DNA from: Pseudomonadota bacterium
Lineage (GTDB): Bacteria; Pseudomonadota; Alphaproteobacteria; Sphingomonadales; Sphingomonadaceae
Direction of reading: 5' to 3'
Assembly (NCBI GenBank): GCA_029781465.1
Contig: JAKOWQ010000401.1
Location: forward strand, 1 to 14,697
DNA length: 14,697 bases
Shown: positions 6,973 to 14,161 of the stretch, one piece after another
Layout: every line of letters starts with the position of its first letter
Position numbering within the stretch: position 1 is the stretch's first letter
Made by a program: the position numbers and the translations under genes
Notes under the pieces: model-generated
Seen by the model: only the letters and a program-made list of their open reading frames with translations
Database searches by the model: none
What the model was told of the DNA's origin: nothing

Positions 6973-8238
6973 TCAAGGCGCGATCGCGCCGGTCAGCGCG
7001 TTGAGGCCCCAGGCCGCGACGAGGCGGCGGCTCTCGGCTTCGATCCGGGCGGCCTCGGCCTCGGTCGCCTCGCGTTCGGCGTCGAGCACGGCGAGCGTCG
7101 GCTTGGCACCGACCTGGGCTTCGAGCCGGGTCGAGCGCAGGGCTTCTTCTGCGGCGATGGCGCGCAGCCCGGCGGCTTCGGCCACCTGGGTGGCTGTGGC
7201 ATAGCCCTGCCAGGCGTCGATAACCGCGCCCTCGAGCATCTGCTCGGCTTCGCGTTCGCGCGCCTCGGCGGCGGTGACATCGGCATCGGCGGCGCGGGTC
7301 TGGGCGGCGGTGCGCCCGCCTGCCCACAGCGTCCAGCGCCCGCGCACGCCCACCGCGAGCGAATCCGCCTTGTAGCCGGGGAAGAACTGATCGCGCACAT
7401 GCGCGGCCTCGGAATAGACCCCCAGGCTCGGCATGCCTTCGGCGCGGGCACCGCGCGCGGCGGCGCGGGCGATGGCGCTGCCCTCGCGCGCCTGTTGCAG
7501 CATGGGATTGCTGGCCTTGGCCCGGTCAAGCGCCTCGCCCAGGCTGGCCGGGATCGGCGGGGGCGCGGGCAGGGGGGCAAGCTCGCCCGGGGCCTTACCG
7601 GTAAGCCGGGCATAGGCGGCCTCGGCCGAAACGCGTCGTCCCCGGGCCTGAGCCAGTCCGGCCTCGGACTCGGCCTTGCGGGCGCGGGCCTGGGCCAGAT
7701 CGGACATCGCGATCTCGCCCGCCTTGAAGCGCAGAGCGGCCTGGCGCTCAACCTCGGTGAGTTCGGTCCGGGTGCGCTCGAAACGGGTTTCGATCTGCCG
7801 CGCGGTCAGCACCTCGCCATAGGCCGAAACCGCACCGACCACGGTTTCGAGCCGTGCCTGCTCGGCCTGGCCGCGCGCCACGCCCAGTCCGCCGCGCGCC
7901 TGATCGATGCCCGCGCCGATCCGCCCGCCGGCCCACAGCGGCATCTGCGCGGTGGCCTGGGCGGCAACCGGCGTGGTGTTGGCGGCGGTCAGTCCGAAGA
8001 ACCCGCCCGGATCGATCCGCCCCTTGCCCACCGAACCTTCGATCGCGATCGAAGGATTGCGCTCGGCCTTGGCGCGGTCGAGCCGCGCGGCGGCGGCGTC
8101 CTCGCCGGCCCTGGCCGCGGCCAGCGCGGGGGCATGATCCAGCGCATCGGCGATCGCGGCAGGCAGATCCTGCGCGGCAACGGGCACCGCCAGCGCGGCG
8201 GCGCAAACCGGCATGAAAAGGAGCGTCAGGCGGCGCAT
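6973..8238 (-). CDS. TolC-family outer membrane efflux channel
   Basis: Predicted outer-membrane/periplasmic duct of a tripartite exporter. The 421-residue precursor has a signal peptide (MRRLTLLFMPVCAAALAVPVAA, cleavage near residue 22) followed by long Ala/Glu/Arg-rich helices. The two-fold TolC repeat can be seen: LWAGGR at 101-106 and again at 304-309, each introducing a helix rich in AxxxxA spacing. It is somewhat shorter than E. coli TolC (about 490 residues), as in many heavy-metal and multidrug efflux members. The ATG at 8238 is taken because the signal peptide begins there; the frame continues upstream into sqr without coding sense. It lies 8 bases after the DUF2892 gene and is probably the last gene of the sqr transcript. 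Its natural partners are the membrane-fusion protein and RND pump transcribed in the other direction from 9924. Confidence 0.9.
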   Translation of the reverse strand: MRRLTLLFMPVCAAALAVPVAAQDLPAAIADALDHAPALAAARAGEDAAAARLDRAKAERNPSIAIEGSVGKGRIDPGGFFGLTAANTTPVAAQATAQMPLWAGGRIGAGIDQARGGLGVARGQAEQARLETVVGAVSAYGEVLTARQIETRFERTRTELTEVERQAALRFKAGEIAMSDLAQARARKAESEAGLAQARGRRVSAEAAYARLTGKAPGELAPLPAPPPIPASLGEALDRAKASNPMLQQAREGSAIARAAARGARAEGMPSLGVYSEAAHVRDQFFPGYKADSLAVGVRGRWTLWAGGRTAAQTRAADADVTAAEAREREAEQMLEGAVIDAWQGYATATQVAEAAGLRAIAAEEALRSTRLEAQVGAKPTLAVLDAEREATEAEAARIEAESRRLVAAWGLNALTGAIAP

Positions 8239-8246
8239 CGTGGGAC

Positions 8247-8450
8247 TCAGTCGAACGAACGGCCCGGCTGGATACCCAGCTTCTTGAACACCATCGCTGC
8301 CGGGCACCAGCCGGTAAAGCTGGCCTGCAACATGTTGAGCCCGGCAAAGGCGGTCAGCCAGATGAAAGCGGGGTGAACCCAGTGCGCCAGCGCCAGGCTG
8401 GCAAGAACCACCACGCCGGCGAAGCGGAAAACGGCCGAATCGAGTGTCAT
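8247..8450 (-). CDS. DUF2892 (YgaP-like transmembrane) inner membrane protein
   Basis: A 67-residue protein with two membrane helices (about 8-23 and 27-43) and the family signature SFTGWCPAAMVFKKLGI (residues 44-60), in which Cys49 is conserved. This is the stand-alone version of the membrane domain that is fused to rhodanese in E. coli YgaP. Such proteins are often encoded with sulfide or sulfane-sulfur genes, but their exact role is not settled. The start is the ATG at 8450, with GAGGAG 7 bases before it on this strand (8458-8463); the earlier TTG start overlaps the end of sqr and lacks support. It lies 11 bases after sqr and 8 bases before the tolC-like gene, so all three should be co-transcribed. 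Confidence 0.88.
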   Translation of the reverse strand: MTLDSAVFRFAGVVVLASLALAHWVHPAFIWLTAFAGLNMLQASFTGWCPAAMVFKKLGIQPGRSFD

Positions 8451-8461
8451 GTGCGGTCTCC

Positions 8462-9742
8462 TCAATGGTGGCGCAATTTGCGCAGCCCCAGCGCCTGGAG
8501 CATGAACCGCTCATAGAACGGTTCGCTGGTGCCGCGGCGGATCTTGTGGATGAAGTATTTCTCGAACGCGATCTTGGCGAGGTGAACCCACTTGCCGTCG
8601 CTCGACCAGTTGAGGTTGCGCGGCGGAATCTGCGGTTCGGCCACGAAGGCCACGCCGCCATCGCCGAAGTCGGCCAGGCACACCGCGTTCCAGCTCGCCT
8701 CGACACTGGGCTCCTTGCCTTCAAGCTCCAGCTTGAGGTTGTGGGCAATCGCGGTAACCATCGATTCGATCATGAACCCGGTCTTGGGAACGCCCACCGG
8801 TACCGGCGTGGGGCCGACCGGCGGGATCGCCACGCAAACCCCCAGCGAATAGACGTTCTTGAAATTGGGGTTGCGCTGGTGCTTGTCGGCCAGAATGAAG
8901 CCGCGCGGATTGGTCAGCCCCTCGATCCCGAACACGGCGGGAACCCCGCGGAAAGCGGGCAGGATCATCGAAAAGCCGAACGGCAGCTCGTGGCTGGCTT
9001 TCACCGCGCCGCCCTCGGCGATTTCCTCGACGAACATCTTGCCGTCCTCGACCTTGGCGATCTTGGCGCTGGTGATCCACTTGATGTGGCGCTGGCGCAT
9101 CTCGCTTTCGAGCAGACCCTTGGTATCGCCCACCCCGTCGAGCCCGAGATGGCCGATATAGGGTTCGGCGGTGACGAAGGTCATCGGCACCCGATCACGC
9201 ACCTTGCGGCGCTTGAGCTCGGTATCGACGATCATCGCGAATTCGTAGGCCGGGCCATAGCACGATGCCCCCTGCGCAGCGCCGATCACCACCGGTTTGG
9301 GATCGGCGGCCAGCTTGTCGAACATGTCGGCGGCATGGGCGGCGTGATCGGTCTTGCAGACCGACTGGGTAAAGCCATCGGGGCCAAGCCCCTCAACCTC
9401 GTCAAAGGCCAGCTCTGGGCCGGTGGCGATCACCAGATAGTCATAGGACTGCGAAGTGCCGTCGTTCAGCTCGACCCGGTTCTCTGCCGGATGAACGCGC
9501 TTGGCGCCGACGCTGGTGAAGCCGATTCCCTTGCGCTGCATCACCGGGGCAAGTTCCACCTTGATCGCGTCGGGATCGCGCCAGCGCACCGCAACCCAGG
9601 GGTTGCTTGGAACGAACCAGTAATGCTCGCTGTCGTTGACCACCATGACATCGGCCTTGCCTTTGACCGCGTCGCGAATTTCATAGGCGGCGATTGCGCC
9701 GCCAAGACCAGCGCCCAGAATGACGATTACGGGCTTTGCCAT
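8462..9742 (-). CDS. sqr: Sulfide:quinone oxidoreductase-type flavoprotein
   Basis: Predicted to oxidise sulfide to sulfane sulfur/polysulfide and pass electrons to the quinone pool at the membrane. It has 426 residues. The FAD-binding N-terminus is VIVILGAGLGGAIAAYEI, followed by YDYLVIATGPE and a second nucleotide-fold region. Three cysteines match the spacing of active SQRs: Cys129 (VCKTDHA), Cys161 (GASCYGPAYEF) and Cys355 (NAVCLADFG); in Rhodobacter capsulatus SQR the active ones are near 127, 159 and 353. The C-terminal end GKWVHLAKIAFEKYF followed by SEPFYERFMLQALG resembles the membrane-associated tail of SQRs. An AGGGGAG stands 8 bases before the ATG (9752-9758). A flavocytochrome c sulfide dehydrogenase or NDH-2-like enzyme is less likely given these cysteines. 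No persulfide dioxygenase, rhodanese or ArsR-type regulator is present in this window. Confidence 0.87.
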   Translation of the reverse strand: MAKPVIVILGAGLGGAIAAYEIRDAVKGKADVMVVNDSEHYWFVPSNPWVAVRWRDPDAIKVELAPVMQRKGIGFTSVGAKRVHPAENRVELNDGTSQSYDYLVIATGPELAFDEVEGLGPDGFTQSVCKTDHAAHAADMFDKLAADPKPVVIGAAQGASCYGPAYEFAMIVDTELKRRKVRDRVPMTFVTAEPYIGHLGLDGVGDTKGLLESEMRQRHIKWITSAKIAKVEDGKMFVEEIAEGGAVKASHELPFGFSMILPAFRGVPAVFGIEGLTNPRGFILADKHQRNPNFKNVYSLGVCVAIPPVGPTPVPVGVPKTGFMIESMVTAIAHNLKLELEGKEPSVEASWNAVCLADFGDGGVAFVAEPQIPPRNLNWSSDGKWVHLAKIAFEKYFIHKIRRGTSEPFYERFMLQALGLRKLRHH

Positions 9743-9821
9743 TTCTCCAGCTCCCCTTTAGCTTGGCGGTATGGCTTGCAAGGTGCCAGCCGCAGGCCGG
9801 GACTCGCAAGCTATATCGTGC

Positions 9822-9851
9822 TTGACTAATATGCGGAAGAACGAATATAAG
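9822..9851 (+). promoter_or_regulatory. Predicted sigma70-type promoter of the membrane-fusion protein/RND transcript
   Basis: TTGACT (9822-9827) and TATAAG (9846-9851) are spaced by 18 bases, about 72 bases before the ATG at 9924. It overlaps nearly all of the opposite-strand promoter: each -35 box shares bases with the other's -10 box. GCAATA then occurs twice in tandem about 7 bases apart (9851-9864), just downstream. Confidence 0.5.
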
Positions 9852-9854
9852 CAA
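9826..9854 (-). promoter_or_regulatory. Predicted sigma70-type promoter of the sqr-DUF2892-tolC transcript
   Basis: Read on the minus strand, TTGCTT (9849-9854) and TATTAG (9826-9831) are separated by exactly 17 bases. The -10 box lies about 84 bases before the sqr start. The surrounding stretch is markedly AT-richer than the rest of the window. No experimental support; assignment is by consensus only. Confidence 0.5.
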
Positions 9855-9923
9855 TAGGCAATATGATCGGTGTGCCAAAGATCGGCCGGCCGACAGTCTG
9901 AGCGCAAGGATGGACCTGGGGCG

Positions 9924-10937
9924 ATGAAGGGAAAGCTGCTTGCATTGGCGCTGCTGGCCATGCCGCTGGCGGGGTGCGGATCTTCCGAACAGGCAGCGGC
10001 GCCCGCCGCCGCCGCAGGGGGAACCCGGCTGACCCTGGCGCCGAGCGATGCCGCCGGCTGGCAGGATGTCAGCGCCGAGATCGGCACCGTGGACGAGGCC
10101 CAGGTGCTGGCGCGGATTCCCGGCGTGCTGACTTCCATCACGGTGCGCGAGGGCGATCTGGTCGGCAAGGGGCAGGTGATCGGGCGGATCGTCGATAACC
10201 AGCTGGGCTATCAGGCCGGGGCTTACGGCGCCCAGGCCGCCGCCGCCCAGGCGCAGGTCAAGCAGGCCCAGGCCGAACTCGATCGGGTGCGCTTCCTTTA
10301 CCAGAACGGGGTCTATGCCAAGGCCCGGCTCGAACAGGCCGAGGCCGGCCTTGCCACCGCCCAGGCCCAGGTTCAGGCGGCGCGTGCACAGCAATCGGCG
10401 GTCAGCGCGGTGGCCGGGCAGGGCGCGGTGATCGCGCCGGCCAGCGGCCGGGTGCTGCGCGCCGACGTGCCCGCGGGCGCGCCGGTGGCGCCGGGGATGC
10501 TGATCGCGACCATCACTGCCGGTCCGCCGGTGCTGCGGCTGGAAATGCCCGAATCGCTGGCGCTCAAGGTTCACGCCGGATCGCGAGTGCGGGTCGATCT
10601 TCCTGGCGGGACCAGCGGCGAAGGACGGGTTATCAAGGTCTATCCGGCGGTGGTCGGCGGGCAGGTGCGCGCCGATGTCGAACTGCCGGGGATCGATACC
10701 AGCCTGGTCGGACGGCGCATGCCCGCCAAGGTTGAAACCGGCACGCGCAAGGCGCTGCTGGTGCCGGCCGCTTTCGTGACCAGCCGCTATGGGATCGACT
10801 ATGTCAGCGTAGCCGCCAAGGACGGCAGCGCCAGCGAGGTTCCGGTCCAGACCGCGCCTTCGCCTGAAGACGGCAAGGTCGAGATTCTCGCCGGGGTGGG
10901 CGCGGGCGATGTGCTGATCGGGAAGAGCGGGAAATGA
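9924..10937 (+). CDS. RND efflux periplasmic adaptor (membrane-fusion protein), lipoprotein
   Basis: Joins an RND pump to a TolC-type channel. The 337-residue precursor has a lipoprotein signal with lipobox LAGC, putting the acylated cysteine at residue 18. The order is then a barrel/lipoyl half (IPGVLTSITVREGDLVGKGQ), a helical hairpin rich in Ala/Gln (about 90-160), the second lipoyl half (GQGAVIAPASGRVLRADVPA) and a beta-barrel domain, the standard HlyD/AcrA layout. The hairpin is short, with one main coiled-coil pair. The start ATG at 9924 is selected because the signal peptide begins there, although the frame is open to 9870. The stop overlaps the RND start as ATGA (10934-10937), so the two are translationally coupled. 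Confidence 0.93.
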   Translation: MKGKLLALALLAMPLAGCGSSEQAAAPAAAAGGTRLTLAPSDAAGWQDVSAEIGTVDEAQVLARIPGVLTSITVREGDLVGKGQVIGRIVDNQLGYQAGAYGAQAAAAQAQVKQAQAELDRVRFLYQNGVYAKARLEQAEAGLATAQAQVQAARAQQSAVSAVAGQGAVIAPASGRVLRADVPAGAPVAPGMLIATITAGPPVLRLEMPESLALKVHAGSRVRVDLPGGTSGEGRVIKVYPAVVGGQVRADVELPGIDTSLVGRRMPAKVETGTRKALLVPAAFVTSRYGIDYVSVAAKDGSASEVPVQTAPSPEDGKVEILAGVGAGDVLIGKSGK

Positions 10938-13900
10938 ACCTCGGCATTTCGGGGGCGATCACCCGCGCCACGATCCGCTCGCCGCTGACCCCGCTGTTTC
11001 TGCTCGCCGCGATCGTGGTCGGGCTGATCTCGACCATCACCATCCCGCGCGAGGAAGAGCCGCAGATTTCGGTGCCGATGGTCGATATCCGCGTCGCCGC
11101 GCCGGGGCTGGCCGCGCCCGATGCGATCGAACTGGTCGCCAAGCCGCTGGAAACCATCGTCAAGTCGATCGACGGGGTCGAGCACGTCTATGCCCAGGCC
11201 GAGGACAACGGGGTGCTGGTCACCGCCCGGTTCCTGGTCGGCTCCGACCCGGAGGACGCGGCCACCCGGATCGACGAAAAGATCAAGGCCAACATTGACC
11301 GCATCCCGGTGGGGGTGCCCCCGCCGCAGGTGACCGTGCACGGGATCACCGACGTGCCGATCGTGGTGCTGACGCTGACCCCCAAGCCCGGCGCACCGGG
11401 CCAATGGAGCGATCAGGCGCTGTTCGAGCTGGCGGGCAAGCTGCGCAGCGAGGTTGCCAAGGTCGATGATGTCGGGCTGACCTTCATCACCGGCGGTCAG
11501 CGCGCGGCGCTGCGGGTGGTGCCCGATCCGGCCCGGCTGGCGGTTCACCGGGTGCCGCTGGGCAGCGTGATCGAGGCGGTATCGCAGGCCAACCGCGCCT
11601 TCCCGGCGGGAACCGTGCGCGAAGGCGGTCAAGCCGTGGCGATCAGCGCCGGGCAGACGCTGCGCGATGCGCAGGAACTGGCCGGGCTGACCGTGCGCTC
11701 GGCCAGCGGCGCGCCGGTGCTGCTCAGCGATGTCGCCACCGTCACCCAGGCTCCCAGCGAGGATCAGGCGCGGGCCTGGCGCTGGGCCCGCGAAGACGGG
11801 CAAGGCTGGGCCATGACCCCGGCGGTCAGCCTGGCAATCGCCAAGCGCGCCGGGGCCAATGCGGTTACCGTGTCCGAAGCGGTGGTGGACAAGGTCGAAC
11901 ACCTTGAGGGCAAGCTGATCCCCGACAGCGTCAGCGTGGCGGTGACCCGCAACTATGGCGAAACCGCGAACGAAAAGGCCAACGAGCTGATCTTTCACCT
12001 CGCGCTGGCAACGGTCTCGATCGTGGTGCTGATCGGCTTTGCGATCGGCTGGCGCGAGGCCGGCGTTACCGCGATCGTCATCCCCACCACCATCATGCTG
12101 ACCATGTTCGCCAGCAAGATCATGGGCTTTACCATCAACCGCGTCAGCCTGTTCGCGCTGATCTTCTCGATCGGCATCCTGGTCGACGATGCGATCGTGA
12201 TGATCGAGAATATCGCCCGGCACTGGGCGATGGAGGATGGCCGCAGCCGGATCGACGCCGCCGTGGAAGCCGTGGCCGAGGTTGGCAATCCCACTATCGT
12301 CGCAACGCTGACGGTGGTCGCCGCGCTGCTGCCGATGCTGTTCGTTTCGGGGCTGATGGGCCCCTACATGGCGCCGATCCCGATCAACGCCTCGGCGGCG
12401 ATGATCTTTTCGTTCTTCGTCGCGGTGATCATCGCCCCCTGGCTGATGGTCCGCTTTGCCCGCAAGGCGCTGCATGATCACGGGCACGAAGACGCTGCGG
12501 GCGGCAAGCTTGGCGCGCTCTACCGCAAATATGCCAGCCGGGTGATCGCCACCCAGGCCAGCGCCAAGCGCTTCCTGATCGCGGTCGGGGTGGCCACGCT
12601 GCTGGCCTGCTCGATGTTCTATTTCAAGGCGGTCACGGTCAAGCTGCTGCCCTTCGACAACAAGAGCGAGGTCCAGCTGGTGGTGGACTTGCCCGAGGGG
12701 ACCAGCCTTGAAGGCACCGCCCGCGCGCTCGAAGCTGCCGCCGCGGTAACCCGCAAGGTGCCCGAAGTGGTGGCGATGGAGGCCTATGCCGGCACCTCGG
12801 CGCCGTTCAATTTCAACGGCCTGGTGCGGCACTACTTCCTGCGCGCCAAGCCCGAGCAGGGCGATCTGATGGTCACCCTGCTGCCCAAGGGCGATCGCTC
12901 GCGCTCGAGCCACGAGATCGCGGTGGACCTGCGCGAACAGCTCAAATCCGTGGCCTTGCCGCAGGGCGGCTCGATCAAGGTGGTCGAAACCCCGCCCGGC
13001 CCGCCGGTGATGGCGACGCTGCTGGCCGAAATCTACGGTCCCGACGAGGCAACCCGCGCCCGCACCGCGCTCGAGGTGGAGAAGATCTTCAAATCGGTGC
13101 CCTTCATCGTCGATACCGACAATTCGTTCGGTGTGCCGCGCCCGACGCTGCGGCTGGTGCCGGATCGGGCCAAGCTCGATCACTATGGCCTGTCCGAGCG
13201 GCAGCTGTTCGATTCGATCGGCGCGCTGATGGGCAACCAGACCGTGGGCTATGCCCCGCGCGGCGCGGACCGCGATCCGCTGCCGATCGAGATGGGCCTG
13301 GCCCAGGCCCAGCGCTCGTGGTCGGCGGCGCTGGCGGCCACTCCGGTGGCGGTGGCGCCGGGCGGACAGCTGATCCCGCTGGGCGAGCTGGTCTCGGCCC
13401 GGATCGAGCCGGGCGGGCAGGCGATGTTCCGCCGCGACGGACGCGGCGCGACCATGGTGATGGCCGATCTTGCCGGACGCTACGAGGCGCCGATCTATGG
13501 CATGCTTACGGTCGACGAGGCGGTCGACGGCTATGACTGGGCCAAGGCCGGGCTGACCAGGCCCGAAGTGCGGCTCAACGGCCAGCCCGAGGATGAGACC
13601 ACCCCGTCGCTGCTGTGGGACGGCGAATGGGAAATCACCTGGGTGACCTTCCGCGATATGGGCGCTGCCTTCATGGTCGCCTTGCTGGGGATCTATGTGC
13701 TGGTTGTGGGGCAGTTCAAGAGCTTTCAGCTGCCCTTGGTGATCCTCACCCCGGTGCCGCTGACGCTGGTCGGGATCGTGCTGGGGCACATGCTGTTCAT
13801 GGCCCCGTTCACCGCCACCAGCATGATCGGCTTCATTGCGCTCGCCGGGATCATCGTGCGCAACTCGATCCTGCTGGTCGATTTCATCCGCCACGCCCGC

Positions 13901-14161
13901 AGCCCCGACAAGAGCCTGCGCGAAACCCTGCTGGAGGCCGGGATGATCCGCTTCAAGCCGATCGTGCTGACCGCGGCAGCGGCGATGATCGGCGCGGCGG
14001 TGATCCTAACCGATCCGATCTTTCAGGGCCTGGCGATCAGCCTGCTGTTCGGCCTCGCCAGCTCGACCCTGCTGACCGTGCTGGTGATCCCGGCGATCTA
14101 CGTGCTGCTGCGCGACGACGGCAAGCTGCTGGAAGACAAGGAAGAAGCGGAAGTCGCCTGA
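10934..14161 (+). CDS. RND-family efflux pump permease (AcrB/HAE-like)
   Basis: A 1075-residue inner-membrane proton-driven exporter. TM1 is at about 20-37, followed by a periplasmic loop, TM2-TM6 from about 352, TM7 at about 546-563, a second periplasmic loop and TM8-TM12 from about 908 to 1065, as expected for the duplicated RND fold. TM4 reads FSIGILVDDAIVMIENI, with the paired aspartates Asp418-Asp419 of the proton relay. TM10 reads AGIIVRNSILLVDF, with Arg976 at the place where AcrB has the relay Lys940. The paired Asp residues argue for the multidrug/organic-solute type rather than the CusA metal type. The gene is coupled to the adaptor by ATGA. The substrate is not predictable from sequence; the divergent sqr arm supplies the outer-membrane channel and suggests a link to sulfur metabolism. 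The stop abuts the opposite-strand gabD stop. Confidence 0.94.
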   Translation: MNLGISGAITRATIRSPLTPLFLLAAIVVGLISTITIPREEEPQISVPMVDIRVAAPGLAAPDAIELVAKPLETIVKSIDGVEHVYAQAEDNGVLVTARFLVGSDPEDAATRIDEKIKANIDRIPVGVPPPQVTVHGITDVPIVVLTLTPKPGAPGQWSDQALFELAGKLRSEVAKVDDVGLTFITGGQRAALRVVPDPARLAVHRVPLGSVIEAVSQANRAFPAGTVREGGQAVAISAGQTLRDAQELAGLTVRSASGAPVLLSDVATVTQAPSEDQARAWRWAREDGQGWAMTPAVSLAIAKRAGANAVTVSEAVVDKVEHLEGKLIPDSVSVAVTRNYGETANEKANELIFHLALATVSIVVLIGFAIGWREAGVTAIVIPTTIMLTMFASKIMGFTINRVSLFALIFSIGILVDDAIVMIENIARHWAMEDGRSRIDAAVEAVAEVGNPTIVATLTVVAALLPMLFVSGLMGPYMAPIPINASAAMIFSFFVAVIIAPWLMVRFARKALHDHGHEDAAGGKLGALYRKYASRVIATQASAKRFLIAVGVATLLACSMFYFKAVTVKLLPFDNKSEVQLVVDLPEGTSLEGTARALEAAAAVTRKVPEVVAMEAYAGTSAPFNFNGLVRHYFLRAKPEQGDLMVTLLPKGDRSRSSHEIAVDLREQLKSVALPQGGSIKVVETPPGPPVMATLLAEIYGPDEATRARTALEVEKIFKSVPFIVDTDNSFGVPRPTLRLVPDRAKLDHYGLSERQLFDSIGALMGNQTVGYAPRGADRDPLPIEMGLAQAQRSWSAALAATPVAVAPGGQLIPLGELVSARIEPGGQAMFRRDGRGATMVMADLAGRYEAPIYGMLTVDEAVDGYDWAKAGLTRPEVRLNGQPEDETTPSLLWDGEWEITWVTFRDMGAAFMVALLGIYVLVVGQFKSFQLPLVILTPVPLTLVGIVLGHMLFMAPFTATSMIGFIALAGIIVRNSILLVDFIRHARSPDKSLRETLLEAGMIRFKPIVLTAAAAMIGAAVILTDPIFQGLAISLLFGLASSTLLTVLVIPAIYVLLRDDGKLLEDKEEAEVA

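Larger units (their letters stand above)
9743..9923. other. Divergent control region between the sqr and RND transcripts
   Basis: This 181-base gap holds the two overlapping promoters, the sqr ribosome binding site at its left edge and short leaders for both transcripts. Repeated ATAT-type elements occur at about 9811-9865 (TATAT, AATAT, AATATA, AATATG). I found no convincing long palindrome that would name a particular repressor; in particular the ATTC-N8-GAAT pattern associated with SqrR is not matched on both sides. No coding sequence was recognised. Confidence 0.55.

Noticed and set aside
6977..6990. Perfect 14-base palindrome GGCGCGATCGCGCC near the end of the tolC-like gene, as a terminator
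   Set aside because: It lies within the last codons of the gene and has no U-tract on either side; GC-rich palindromes around GCGATCGC are common in this kind of genome.
8448..8465. An upstream TTG start adding five residues to the DUF2892 protein
   Set aside because: The TTG overlaps the sqr stop and has no ribosome site; the ATG at 8450 has GAGGAG at 7 bases.
8444..9829. A 461-codon plus-strand frame opposite sqr
   Set aside because: His/Asp/Leu/Gly-rich shadow with no motif; sqr on the minus strand has FAD and Cys motifs throughout.
9822..9870. A BigR/SqrR-type operator in the divergent control region
   Set aside because: ATAT-like elements and one GAAT half-site are present, but no complete dyad of the expected form was found, so no regulator is named.
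10799..13894. A 1031-codon open frame on the minus strand opposite the RND gene
   Set aside because: Its translation is His/Asp/Arg/Gly-rich with no family motif and mirrors the codon pattern of the sense gene. Long antisense frames are expected in GC-rich genes, and the RND gene is unmistakable.
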